From positions 1 through 64,000 of the forward strand of contig NZ_VUMO01000008.1 in NCBI RefSeq assembly GCF_009696145.1: a DNA stretch of 64,000 nucleotides, given 5' to 3'. The translations under genes and the position numbers were made by a program. The notes under the pieces are model-generated. The model did not search any database, was not told where the DNA came from, and saw nothing but the letters and a program-made list of their open reading frames with translations. Below are positions 52,425 through 60,695 of the stretch, piece by piece. This stretch comes from Pseudoramibacter porci. GTDB taxonomy: Bacteria > Bacillota > Clostridia > Eubacteriales > Eubacteriaceae. Every line of letters begins with the position of its first letter. Positions within the stretch are counted from its first letter, which is position 1.

Positions 52425-53603
52425 ATGGAAAAATCGGAAACAAGAAAATTTGGGTCAATTTTAGGTCTGGTAATGAGTCTGACCATCGGATTTTGCTTAT
52501 ATTTCATCTTAAAAGCTATTGAGGGAGCAAATGCTTTCTTCAATTATATTAATATGATTGATGACATTACTCATTCAGTACCCAAGCAAATTGCCTGGTT
52601 TTTTATGAATTTTACGGAAGCGCAGTTTTACGCCAGTTTATTTGCCGGGATCGGTTTGATTTTAGGTGGCTTTGTGGCATGGCAGTTGGCTAAACATAAT
52701 GCTAAGTATAAAGGGTTTGAAATCTGCTACGGCAATGCTTCTCTCTTTCCTTGGGTTTTTGCCTCACAAGCCATTTCGCTGTTTTTAGCTATTTTTGTCT
52801 TTCGATACATTAATCTGTTCAGCAATTCATCGGTTACGTGGATAGCGACGTTTATTTCCGTTGTCGGGGCACCACCGGCGGTTATGTTGCTTTATGGCCC
52901 TAGCGTGTCAGCGCTGCTCACCTCATCTGTTTTAGGCGGTCTGCTTTGTCCGCCGGTTGCAACCTGGATCAGCGCTTATATCGTGAGTCCTTGGAAATTG
53001 CCGGGAGTAGTGGCAAATGTCTCTACTATGGCTATTACAGGACTAATTATTTGTATGGTATGCAAAGCCTTACCTTGGGTTCAGGCCAAACCAACTCGGT
53101 CTTATCACAAAGAAATAGATACGAAGGAAAATGTCTACACAGCGAAATGGTTTTTGAGACGTGTGCTGGCTGAATTCTCAGAAGCGCCATTTTATGGCAA
53201 TGAAGTGGCTTCAGTCTTCCTCCTGATCGGTTTAATTGTTGGGGAAATTATCTGTGGGAAACACGGCGCTTATGGCAGTGGTCAGATTCCAGCTATTGTG
53301 CTAAGCCAGTTTATCGGTGCAGCTGTCGGTATTTTTTTGTATTCAAGCAAATTTGAAGATGGAGGATGGTACGCGACTTACGTACCCGTTGTGAGCGTCG
53401 GGCCGGCCTGTGTATTAATGTTTGGAGCGAATATTTCGGTGGCAGTTTTTTCGGGCGCCCTTGGTGGCGTTCTCGGAGGGCCTGTTGCGGAATATTTTGC
53501 TGGAAAATTACCGGATGGTGTACACGTGACAGTGGCTAACGTGACATCTATGGCTATTTGCACGACTGTCGTTGCCACCATAATGAAGGTGCTTCCTTTT
53601 TAG
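52425..53603 (+). CDS. Uncharacterised permease with internal duplication
   Basis: A 392-residue membrane protein with about ten hydrophobic segments. The two halves resemble each other: APPAVMLLYGPSVSALLTS with WKLPGVVANVSTMAITGLII in the first, GPACVLMFGANISVAVFSG with VHVTVANVTSMAICTTVV in the second, both ending in a KALPWV/KVLPF tail, so it arose by duplication. Not matched to a known transporter family. The operon context (two hydrolases for amide substrates) suggests uptake of their substrate (inference). Confidence 0.7.
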   Translation: MEKSETRKFGSILGLVMSLTIGFCLYFILKAIEGANAFFNYINMIDDITHSVPKQIAWFFMNFTEAQFYASLFAGIGLILGGFVAWQLAKHNAKYKGFEICYGNASLFPWVFASQAISLFLAIFVFRYINLFSNSSVTWIATFISVVGAPPAVMLLYGPSVSALLTSSVLGGLLCPPVATWISAYIVSPWKLPGVVANVSTMAITGLIICMVCKALPWVQAKPTRSYHKEIDTKENVYTAKWFLRRVLAEFSEAPFYGNEVASVFLLIGLIVGEIICGKHGAYGSGQIPAIVLSQFIGAAVGIFLYSSKFEDGGWYATYVPVVSVGPACVLMFGANISVAVFSGALGGVLGGPVAEYFAGKLPDGVHVTVANVTSMAICTTVVATIMKVLPF

Positions 53604-53621
53604 CAATCGGTTTTGAATTAT

Positions 53622-53664
53622 AACCTACCTTTCTAATCTAAAAATAGAAGGGTAGGTTTTTTTA
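53622..53664 (+). terminator. Intrinsic terminator of the amidohydrolase operon
   Basis: AACCTACC-TTTCTA (53622-53635) pairs with TAGAAG-GGTAGGTT (53645-53658, one G-U), then T7. Strong stem and T-run. Confidence 0.9.
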
Positions 53665-53728
53665 ATTGCGGCCGCACAGTCAACTCCGGAGATCAGAAAA
53701 TATCCCGGCAACAGGCAAAATAGAGATA

Positions 53729-53758
53729 TTGACAGTCCGCGCTGATTTTTATTAAAAT
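53729..53758 (+). promoter_or_regulatory. Strong promoter of the pilus-like operon
   Basis: Consensus TTGACA (53729-53734), 18-nt spacer, TAAAAT (53753-53758). About 105 nt of leader precede the first ATG (53864). Confidence 0.75.
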
Positions 53759-53863
53759 ATAAAAAAACCGTTTAATTATAAAAGCGGTGGGATCGACGGA
53801 AGAGAGGCGCGGCAGGTTCGGCGGAGCGGACGGCGCCGGTCAAAATCAGATGAGGTTTGAACA

Positions 53864-54760
53864 ATGGGCAGAATAGGCAGAAGCGCTGTGGTGTTGGCGC
53901 TGATCCTCATCCTCGTGTCCAGCTGTGCCGCGGGCCGGGGAGGCGGCAGAAAAACCGTCCAAAAGGCGGCCATGCCCGAGGCGTCGGGGACACAGGTGTA
54001 CACTGGCGCGGACGCGGCGATCGACGCCTCCAACACTGCCAAGGGCTACGTCATGGTCCGCTACACCGGAGCCGCCGACAAGGTGCAGGTGCAGGTGATC
54101 GGGCCGAAGGGAACGCGGACACCCTACCCCTTTGAGAAGGGCAGCTACCACGCGGTGGCCCTCACCGAGGGAGACGGCCGTTACACCATTGTCGTATACG
54201 CCCACATGACGGACAACCGTTACGCGGTCGCTTTGTCTCAGCAGATCGACGTTCAGCTCAGCGACCCCTTCGGTCCGTTTCTTTACCCGAATCAATACGT
54301 GACCTACACCAACGATTCGGACTGCGCGGCCTACGCTAGACGGCTGTCCGATCGGTCGGACGACGACATCGACTACATCACCCGCGTGTTTCACTACGTC
54401 ACGGGGCACGTCGACTACGACAAAAAAATGGCGGCGCACATTCCGGTGAACTACCTGCCGGATCCGGACAGGACGATGCAAACGGGCAAGGGCATCTGTC
54501 TGGACTACGCGTCGCTGATGACGGCGATGCTGCGCGATCAGGGCATTCCGACGAAATTAGAGGTCGGTTACAACGAAGACGTCTATCACGCGTGGATCAG
54601 CGTGTACCTCAAAGAGAAAGGATGGGTCGACGGGGTCATCCAGTTCGACGGCAAGCATTGGACCCTTATCGACCCGACGCTGGCGGCGGCCAGCAGCCGA
54701 AAAAAAGCCGCTCAGTATATGCGGGACCGCAGCCATTATACCTGCATGTACCAGTATTGA
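53864..54760 (+). CDS. Transglutaminase-like lipoprotein
   Basis: A 298-residue exported protein: lipoprotein signal with lipobox LVSSC (C21), an Ig-like N-terminal half (~45-130), then a transglutaminase/cysteine-protease core with the triad C212 (GKGICLDYASLM), H242 (YHAWISVYL) and D270 (LIDPTL). All three residues are present, so it may be active in crosslinking or cleaving. Placed first in the pilus-like operon, 29 nt before pilC, so it may process or crosslink pilus or surface proteins (inference). Confidence 0.82.
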   Translation: MGRIGRSAVVLALILILVSSCAAGRGGGRKTVQKAAMPEASGTQVYTGADAAIDASNTAKGYVMVRYTGAADKVQVQVIGPKGTRTPYPFEKGSYHAVALTEGDGRYTIVVYAHMTDNRYAVALSQQIDVQLSDPFGPFLYPNQYVTYTNDSDCAAYARRLSDRSDDDIDYITRVFHYVTGHVDYDKKMAAHIPVNYLPDPDRTMQTGKGICLDYASLMTAMLRDQGIPTKLEVGYNEDVYHAWISVYLKEKGWVDGVIQFDGKHWTLIDPTLAAASSRKKAAQYMRDRSHYTCMYQY

Positions 54761-54789
54761 GCCGGTTATTGCCGAAAGGAGACACAACC

Positions 54790-55845
54790 ATGGCAGAGAA
54801 AACCACACGGATGCAAAAGTTGTCGGTCGACGAGCTGGCTGCTTTTGCGGGGCAGATGGCGCTGGTCATCCAATCGGGACTGCCGGTGCTCGACGGCCTG
54901 GAGATCATGCGTGACGACGCCGAAAACGACGGCGAACGGGTCATTCTCGACGCGATGCGCGACGTCTTCCGCGAGACGGACAGCTTAAGCCAGGCGATGA
55001 CGGCCACCGGCGTCTTCCCGGCGTACATGACCGCCATGGTCAACACCGGAGAAGTGACCGGCAATCTTGACCGGGTTATGGCCCAGCTGGAGGGGCATTA
55101 TCGGCGGGAGAGCAGCCTGCGCGCGAGTATCTACCAAGCCGTGGTCTACCCGGTGATTTTGTCGATCATGGTCACGGCGGTCGTCTTGATTCTCGTGGTT
55201 CAGGTCATGCCGGTGTTTGACCGGGTATTCCAGGAGCTGGGAACCCGTATGACCGGCCTGCCCCTGGTGCTGTCTCGTTTGGGCAATGCCCTCAGCGGGG
55301 TCGGCTTTGGGGTGATCGTCGCAGTGCTGGCATTGGCGGCGATGTTGTTGATCGCAGGCAGGTCGGAACACGGCGCAGCCCGGCTTCAAGCGTGGGCCAG
55401 CCGGATGCCGGGGCTTCGCAGCTTGTGGCAGGCGGAAGCGGCGGCGCGGTTTGCGGCCCACATGAGCCTGGTACTCGTTAGCGGGCTGACGGTCGATGAG
55501 GGGCTGGATATGGCGATAGATTTAATCCCCGATGTTGGTTTTGCGCACAAGCTGGCCGACTGCCGCAAACGGATGGCAGACGGCGCGTCTTTTTCGTCGG
55601 CGGTGCGGCAAAGCGGCATCTTCTCGGGCATGTACGCCCAGCTGGTCGAGATGGGCAGCCGGACGGGGAATATGGACGAGGCGCTGGAAAAGGTGGCCGA
55701 TTTATGTCAGGCTGAGCTGGACACCCGGATCGATACGCGGATCGCGCGGCTGGAGCCGGCCTTGGTCATCATCATGTCGGTGATCGTCGGCGGTATTCTG
55801 CTGTCGGTGATGGTGCCGCTCATGAGCATCATGTCGGCCCTGTGA
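54790..55845 (+). CDS. pilC: PilC/GspF-type inner membrane platform protein
   Basis: A 351-residue type II secretion F-domain protein: two repeated helical domains (LAAFAGQMALVIQSGLPVLDGLEIM and ARFAAHMSLVLVSGLTVDEGLDMA) and three membrane segments, with the family block VNTGEVTGNLDRVMAQLE and a second EMGSRTGNMDEALEKV. It is the membrane platform that couples the ATPase to pilin assembly. ATG 54790 has AAAGGAG upstream; the frame is open much further upstream inside the previous gene. Confidence 0.88.
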   Translation: MAEKTTRMQKLSVDELAAFAGQMALVIQSGLPVLDGLEIMRDDAENDGERVILDAMRDVFRETDSLSQAMTATGVFPAYMTAMVNTGEVTGNLDRVMAQLEGHYRRESSLRASIYQAVVYPVILSIMVTAVVLILVVQVMPVFDRVFQELGTRMTGLPLVLSRLGNALSGVGFGVIVAVLALAAMLLIAGRSEHGAARLQAWASRMPGLRSLWQAEAAARFAAHMSLVLVSGLTVDEGLDMAIDLIPDVGFAHKLADCRKRMADGASFSSAVRQSGIFSGMYAQLVEMGSRTGNMDEALEKVADLCQAELDTRIDTRIARLEPALVIIMSVIVGGILLSVMVPLMSIMSAL

Positions 55846-55867
55846 GCCGCAGGAACAGGAACCAAAG

Positions 55868-56212
55868 ATGAAACGATTCACCAGAACTCAAGGCAGCGGC
55901 CGTTCTTTTGGGACGGCGGCCCTCACCGCCTTGCTGTGCTTTTGCGCGATTGTGCTGCTGACGGTCTACGGTATGAACCGGATCAACCGCGGCAACACCC
56001 AGCGTCAGGAGAAGGCCTTGAAGCGGGCGGTGAACTGGGACATCACCCTGTGCTACGCCTGGGAGGGCCGATACCCCCCGAGCGCGGCCTATTTATCGAC
56101 ACATTACGGCCTGATGTACGACCGCCGGGCTTTCGCCGTGAAAGTTCAGCCGCGGGGCGCGAACCTCCGCCCCGACGTTGCGGTCATTCGAAAAGACGGG
56201 GCCGGGGAGTGA
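55868..56212 (+). CDS. Small single-pass protein of the pilus operon
   Basis: A 114-residue protein: basic N-terminus, membrane segment ~18-38 (FGTAALTALLCFCAIVLLTVYG), then a short extracytoplasmic domain (LCYAWEGRYPPSAAYLSTHYGL). No G-x4-E prepilin cleavage site. Such minor proteins occur in Clostridia-type pilus operons; function unknown. Confidence 0.6.
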   Translation: MKRFTRTQGSGRSFGTAALTALLCFCAIVLLTVYGMNRINRGNTQRQEKALKRAVNWDITLCYAWEGRYPPSAAYLSTHYGLMYDRRAFAVKVQPRGANLRPDVAVIRKDGAGE

Positions 56213-56218
56213 AGCACA

Positions 56219-56686
56219 ATGGATAACAGGACATTTCGCATCAACAGCGTGCTGCCGATTCTGCTGTTCTGCGCCTTTGCGCTGTTCGCGCTGTGGGTAG
56301 CCTCCACCTCGGTGCGTACCTACAGACAGGAGCAGGCGGCGGCTCAGGAGAATGAGACCGGGCGGATGATCTCGGCCTACATTGACCAGAAGATTCGGCA
56401 GGCTGACCCCGGGACGGTGTCAATCGGCACCTTTGGTGGCAGGCAGGCCCTGGTTATCGCCCAGTCGGACGGCAGCTGGACGACGTACGTTTACCGCTTC
56501 GGCAGCCGCATGATGGAGCAGGCGGTGCAGCGCGGCGCCTCGGCTGACCCGGCGGGCGGCACGGAAATCGCCGAAGTGACAACTTTTCAGCTGAAAATGG
56601 TGAAGCCAAATCTGCTGCGGGTGCGGTTTACCCCCTTGGGCGGCCGCGTGAAGACGGCGTACATGACCGTGAGCAGCGGGTTGTGA
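56219..56686 (+). CDS. DUF4860 pseudopilin-like protein
   Basis: A 155-residue protein with one N-terminal membrane segment (~9-29) and an extracytoplasmic domain (YIDQKIRQADPGTVSIGTFG, ALVIAQSDGSWTTYVYRF). Pattern fits the DUF4860 family, found in Gram-positive pilus/competence-like operons. Probably a minor pilin without the standard cleavage motif. Confidence 0.65.
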   Translation: MDNRTFRINSVLPILLFCAFALFALWVASTSVRTYRQEQAAAQENETGRMISAYIDQKIRQADPGTVSIGTFGGRQALVIAQSDGSWTTYVYRFGSRMMEQAVQRGASADPAGGTEIAEVTTFQLKMVKPNLLRVRFTPLGGRVKTAYMTVSSGL

Positions 56687-56717
56687 GTGTGTCTGAGATA
56701 CCAACGAGGAGATAAAA

Positions 56718-57179
56718 ATGGACGGCCTGAATATTCGCAGGCGCCGGCGCAGCTGGGGCCCGCTCTTGATGGAATTATTAATGGCGATGCTGATCTTCGC
56801 CCTGGTCAGCTCGGCGGCGACGGTGCTTTTCGCCCGAGCCAGCGCCATGAGCACCGAAGCGTCGCGGCTGTCCTGGGCGTCAGACCAGGCTGGGGACGTC
56901 AGCGCGATATTTAGAACCTCGGATTCGGTTCAGGCCTTTGTCGACACTTTGACCCAGGCTTTTCCGAAGACGGCCGTGAAGACCGACAGTGCCGGCCGGT
57001 CGGTTTTGACCCAGCGCTACACGGCGGCGCTGAAGCCGACGGCTGATTCAAAAAAAACGGCGGTCACCGTGCGCATCACGGCCTGGACGGCAGAGGGCAC
57101 AATGCACACCCGCATCGTCATTTGGGATCGGCATCGGACTTTGTATCAGGTGAGCTGTCGGCGCCAAATCGACAGTTGA
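56718..57179 (+). CDS. Prepilin-like protein
   Basis: A 153-residue protein with a basic leader ending RRRRRSWG, then PLLMELLMAMLIFALV: G14 followed by E at +5 is the type IV prepilin cleavage signature. Hydrophobic N-terminal helix and a small globular part follow. The cleaving peptidase (PilD) is not in the window. Probably the major or a minor pilin of this system. Confidence 0.72.
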   Translation: MDGLNIRRRRRSWGPLLMELLMAMLIFALVSSAATVLFARASAMSTEASRLSWASDQAGDVSAIFRTSDSVQAFVDTLTQAFPKTAVKTDSAGRSVLTQRYTAALKPTADSKKTAVTVRITAWTAEGTMHTRIVIWDRHRTLYQVSCRRQIDS

Positions 57180-57205
57180 GCACCGCAGAGATTAAAGGGG
57201 ATCAC

Positions 57206-57631
57206 ATGAGCCAAAACAACACAGCCCGGAGGGACGGGCGGAGCTGGCAGGCGATGCCCATCGGCATCGCGCTGCTGATGACCGTCTTCATCGCGGTGTG
57301 CCTGACGGTCCTTAGCGTCGGCGCCTACGTGACGGCAAAAGAAGACAACCGCCGCGCCCAGCGCCACGCAGCTCGGCAGACGGCGTATCAAAATGCGGCC
57401 AACCAGGCGGAGCAGGTCTGCGCCCAGCTGGATCGGGGTGTTGCGCCGGCGGTGGCTGGGGCATCCTGGCACCCGTCAACGCAGACGGTCACCGTGAAAA
57501 TGAAAACCGGTGGGACCCTGAAGGCCGGCGTCAGCGCGGTCAGTGGGCGGCATCGGATCACGTGGATGCAGGTGGTGCCGGCAGCGCGCGGCGGCGCGGG
57601 GGATGACCCAACGGTGTCCGGCCTGCAGTGA
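57206..57631 (+). CDS. Small membrane-anchored protein of the pilus operon
   Basis: A 141-residue protein with an N-terminal membrane segment (~19-43, IGIALLMTVFIAVCLTVLSVGAY), followed by a helical Ala/Gln/Arg-rich stretch and a small domain. No prepilin motif. ATG 57206 with AAAGGGG upstream; a longer frame overlaps the previous gene. Confidence 0.6.
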   Translation: MSQNNTARRDGRSWQAMPIGIALLMTVFIAVCLTVLSVGAYVTAKEDNRRAQRHAARQTAYQNAANQAEQVCAQLDRGVAPAVAGASWHPSTQTVTVKMKTGGTLKAGVSAVSGRHRITWMQVVPAARGGAGDDPTVSGLQ

Positions 57632-57658
57632 GCAGTGAATCGAAGGAAGGAGGGGACA

Positions 57659-58723
57659 ATGCGGATCATAGATATCTTGAAAAAAGCGGTGGTGATGGAT
57701 GCCTCCGACGTGTTCATTGTCGCCGGCATGCCGCCGGGCCTGCGGGTGAACGGCGACATTGTCAAAACAGACGGCGAAAAATTGATGCCCGACGACACGG
57801 CACAGCTCATTGCGGAGATTTATCAGCTGGCCGGCGGCCGGGCGATGGCGGCCTACGAGGCTTCAGGCGACGACGATTTCTCTTTTTCGATTTCGGGGCT
57901 GTCCCGTTTCCGGGTCAGCGCCTATCGCCAGCGGGGCTCGCTCGCGGCGGTGATCCGGGTGATTAACCTGGGGCTGCCGGACCCGAAGGCCATCGGCATT
58001 CCCGACGAGATCGTGGCATTGGCCGACGCCCGGGACGGCATGGTGCTTGTGACCGGCCCCGCCGATAGCGGCAAGTCCACGACCCTGGCCTGCATCATCG
58101 ACCGCATCAATTCGACGCGCAGCGCCAACATCATCACCCTCGAAGATCCGATTGAATACCTCCACCGGCACAAAAAGGCCATTGTCAGCCAGCGGGAAAT
58201 GGCGGCGGATTCCGAGAGCTATGTGACCGCCCTTCGGGCGACCCTGCGCCAAAGCCCGGACGTCATCCTCCTTGGCGAGATGCGGGATTTCGAGACCATT
58301 TCCGTCGCGATGACCGCCGCGGAAACCGGCCACTTCCTGCTGTCGACCCTGCACACGGTCGGCGTGGCCAACACGATCAACCGGATCATCGACGCCTTCC
58401 CGGCCAATCAGCAGCGCCAGGTGGCCATTCAGCTCTCCATGGTGCTCAGGGCCGTGGTGTCCCAACAGCTGGTACCGACCGTGGACGGCACGGTCATCCC
58501 GGTGTTTGAAATGATGCGGGTCACCCCGGCGGTTCAAAACATGATCCGGGAAAATAAAATTGCACAGATCGGCGCCGCCGTTCAAAGCGGACGCGAAGGC
58601 GGCAGCCTGACCTATGACGGCAGTTTGTATCAGCTCGCGAAAGCGGGACGTATTACCGCGGCCACCGCGGTTCAATACGCCAGCGAGCCTCAGACAATGC
58701 GCCGCCGGCTTGGAAAGGAGTGA
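57659..58723 (+). CDS. pilT: PilT-type pilus ATPase
   Basis: A 354-residue hexameric secretion ATPase. Walker A GPADSGKST (K139), LEDPIEYLHRHKKA (Asp box), Walker B LLGEMRDFETI, and His box STLHT. Length and absence of the N-terminal PilB domains make it PilT-like, a class mostly used for pilus retraction. No PilB-type extension ATPase is seen in the operon. ATG 57659 with AAGGAGG 5-6 nt upstream. Confidence 0.88.
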   Translation: MRIIDILKKAVVMDASDVFIVAGMPPGLRVNGDIVKTDGEKLMPDDTAQLIAEIYQLAGGRAMAAYEASGDDDFSFSISGLSRFRVSAYRQRGSLAAVIRVINLGLPDPKAIGIPDEIVALADARDGMVLVTGPADSGKSTTLACIIDRINSTRSANIITLEDPIEYLHRHKKAIVSQREMAADSESYVTALRATLRQSPDVILLGEMRDFETISVAMTAAETGHFLLSTLHTVGVANTINRIIDAFPANQQRQVAIQLSMVLRAVVSQQLVPTVDGTVIPVFEMMRVTPAVQNMIRENKIAQIGAAVQSGREGGSLTYDGSLYQLAKAGRITAATAVQYASEPQTMRRRLGKE

Positions 58724-58727
58724 AATT

Positions 58728-60365
58728 GTGAACACATACAAGGCTGTGTTTTTCAGTCAATTCATGCTGACAGACGGGGCGGTGACCCTGACGCAGGAAG
58801 AAATGCGTTCGAACCGGCTTTTGAACCTGCTCTCTTTTTTGATCGTCAATCGGGGCCGGAATTTGAGCCTCAGCGAGATCAGCAGCGCCGTCTGCGGTGA
58901 AGAAGCGGAGCAGAACGGTCCGGGCGTGGTCAAAAATCTCGTCTGGCGGATGCGCAAGCTTTTGAAAACCAAATGGCCGGAGGAATCCTTCATCCTCACC
59001 TTTCGAGGGGGCTACAAGCTGAACCCCGAGCTTTCGGTGGCAACGGATTACGAGGACATGGAGGCACTGATCCGCCAGGCCGACCAAACCGACGCGCCGG
59101 AAGCGCAGGCCGCGCTTTTGAACCGGGCCTTTGAGCAGTACACCGGGCCCTTTATGGCCGGGGATGAAAACGGCCGTTGGGCGGCGAATCTTGCGGTCTA
59201 TTTGCAAAACGATTATATGGCGACGGCGAAGCGGCTGGCCGCCCTGTACGAATCCTTCGGGCAGTACGCCGACGTGGAGCGGGTGGTCCGCCGCGCGGTG
59301 GTCGAGGAGCCGCTGGACGAGACCCTCTGGTCGATTCTGATCCGCAGCTACGGCGAGGACGGCAAAATGCAAATGGCGGAAGAAACCTTCCAGCAGGTTT
59401 CGGAATCGCTGTACAAAACCCTGGGCATCGGACCGTCGGAAGAATTGACCGATGCCTACAAATCGACGCTGGAGCAGGTGGGCAGCGAGGCCGCCGGTGT
59501 GGAGGCGGTCATGCACGTCCTTCAGGAGGCGGATCAGCCCGAGGGGGCGTATTACTGCGAAATCGGCGTGTTCAAGAAAATCTACGAGCTGACCGCCAGA
59601 CGGCTCAGCCGCCTCGGCTTTCCCGTACACATCGCGCTGATCAACCTGGAATTGCGGGACGGCAAGGCGAAGGGCGACGCCAACGCCGCGCTGGAGCGCG
59701 GTATGGCGCAGATGAAGGCCTGCATCGTCAGCACACTGCGGACCGGAGACGTGGCCGCGCGCTACAGCCGCACCCAATTTGTCGTGCTGCTGCCGGCCTG
59801 CCAATACGAGACCGGCGAGGTGGTGATGCACCGCATTTTCAATAAATTTGACCGGCAAAAGGGAAGTGACAGGTACCGCCGCTGTTTTACCTTGCGGGAA
59901 GTGCTGGGGAACTCAAACGAGATAGTACTTCCCGCGTTTAATCGGAACAGCGCCTCCGCGCTGCGGGTCTGCATTGACGATCAGCTGGCCAACGGCGAGT
60001 TCGGCGGCCACATCACCGGCGTCGCGGTGCGGACACCGGTGCATTTCGAAGGCGCCCTCACTTTTGTGCGGGCGGTGAATCAGATTTTGGACGAAGTGGG
60101 GCGGCCGAAGACCAACGCCATTTCCCGAAAGTTCGGCGGCGGACCGTGCGAAGGGGCGGCCATGGACTGGCAGTACGCGCCGACACACTACCATACGCCG
60201 GAAGCGGTCGCCCAGGATACCGGTGCGCTCAAAACCTTTGATATTCAGTTTTCGGGGCGGAACCAGAATACCTGGCAGGGAACGCTCTTTGACGATACCG
60301 GCCGGGAGGCGGCCTTTGTCAGTGAGCTCGATCTGGTGCGCCAGGTGAAAAAAATGTACGGTTGA
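58728..60365 (+). CDS. SARP/BTAD-type regulator with degenerate GGDEF-like domain
   Basis: A 545-residue protein: winged helix (~20-95: EMRSNRLLNLLSFLIVNRGRN, GVVKNLVWRMRKLLK, FRGGYKLNPEL), BTAD helical repeats (~110-250: LNRAFEQYTGPFMAG, VVEEPLDETLWSILIRSYGE), a GGDEF-like domain lacking the signature (~290-450; ARYSRTQFVVLLPA where GGDEF would be), and a C-terminal module (~500-545: RNQNTWQGTLFDDTG). The last module is found again alone in the next gene. GTG start with AAAGGAG 7 nt upstream; only 4 nt from pilT, so it belongs to the pilus operon and likely controls it or related surface genes. Confidence 0.75.
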   Translation: MNTYKAVFFSQFMLTDGAVTLTQEEMRSNRLLNLLSFLIVNRGRNLSLSEISSAVCGEEAEQNGPGVVKNLVWRMRKLLKTKWPEESFILTFRGGYKLNPELSVATDYEDMEALIRQADQTDAPEAQAALLNRAFEQYTGPFMAGDENGRWAANLAVYLQNDYMATAKRLAALYESFGQYADVERVVRRAVVEEPLDETLWSILIRSYGEDGKMQMAEETFQQVSESLYKTLGIGPSEELTDAYKSTLEQVGSEAAGVEAVMHVLQEADQPEGAYYCEIGVFKKIYELTARRLSRLGFPVHIALINLELRDGKAKGDANAALERGMAQMKACIVSTLRTGDVAARYSRTQFVVLLPACQYETGEVVMHRIFNKFDRQKGSDRYRRCFTLREVLGNSNEIVLPAFNRNSASALRVCIDDQLANGEFGGHITGVAVRTPVHFEGALTFVRAVNQILDEVGRPKTNAISRKFGGGPCEGAAMDWQYAPTHYHTPEAVAQDTGALKTFDIQFSGRNQNTWQGTLFDDTGREAAFVSELDLVRQVKKMYG

Positions 60366-60438
60366 GCCGCGCGTAAGACAATCTTGAGACCAGAGAGACC
60401 TATGATAGTAATAAGTTTTAAACAACCGGGAGGAAATT

Positions 60439-60630
60439 ATGAATTCGTTCATCATTGACGTACTGGAAACCCGGAATCAGACCTGGCAGGGCACAGTGAC
60501 CTGGGTAGGCAGCGACGAGACCAAGCATTTTCGCAGTGCGCTCGAGCTCGTCGAGTTGATCGACTCCGTCGTCGGGGGAGAACGGCCTGAATTCGAGAAT
60601 CGCGAGCACAAGAAAACGGACGCCCAATAG
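60439..60630 (+). CDS. Small protein matching the regulator's C-terminal domain
   Basis: A 63-residue protein. Its core RNQTWQGTVTW and the following FRSALELVELIDS align with RNQNTWQGTLFDDTG and FVSELDLVRQVKK at the C-terminus of the preceding regulator, so it is a stand-alone copy of that module. GGGAGGAAATT stands before the ATG. It has its own upstream region with a TAAGACAATC element. Could act as a competitor or partner of the regulator. Confidence 0.65.
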   Translation: MNSFIIDVLETRNQTWQGTVTWVGSDETKHFRSALELVELIDSVVGGERPEFENREHKKTDAQ

Positions 60631-60639
60631 GCGGAGTAC

Positions 60640-60687
60640 AAAAAAGAAGCAGATATGTCTGAGAAAGGCACATCTGCTTCTTTTTTT
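60640..60687. terminator. Bidirectional terminator
   Basis: AAGCAGAT(A)TGT (60648-60658) pairs with ACATCTGCTT (60670-60679) with one bulged A. A-run on the left (60640-60645) and T-run on the right (60681-60687) serve both strands: the small + gene and the - gene ending at 60696. Confidence 0.88.
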
Positions 60688-60695
60688 GCGGCGGG

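Noticed and set aside
53760..53863. c-di-GMP riboswitch in the pilus operon leader
   Set aside because: The leader is short and shows none of the conserved GEMM-type sequence blocks.
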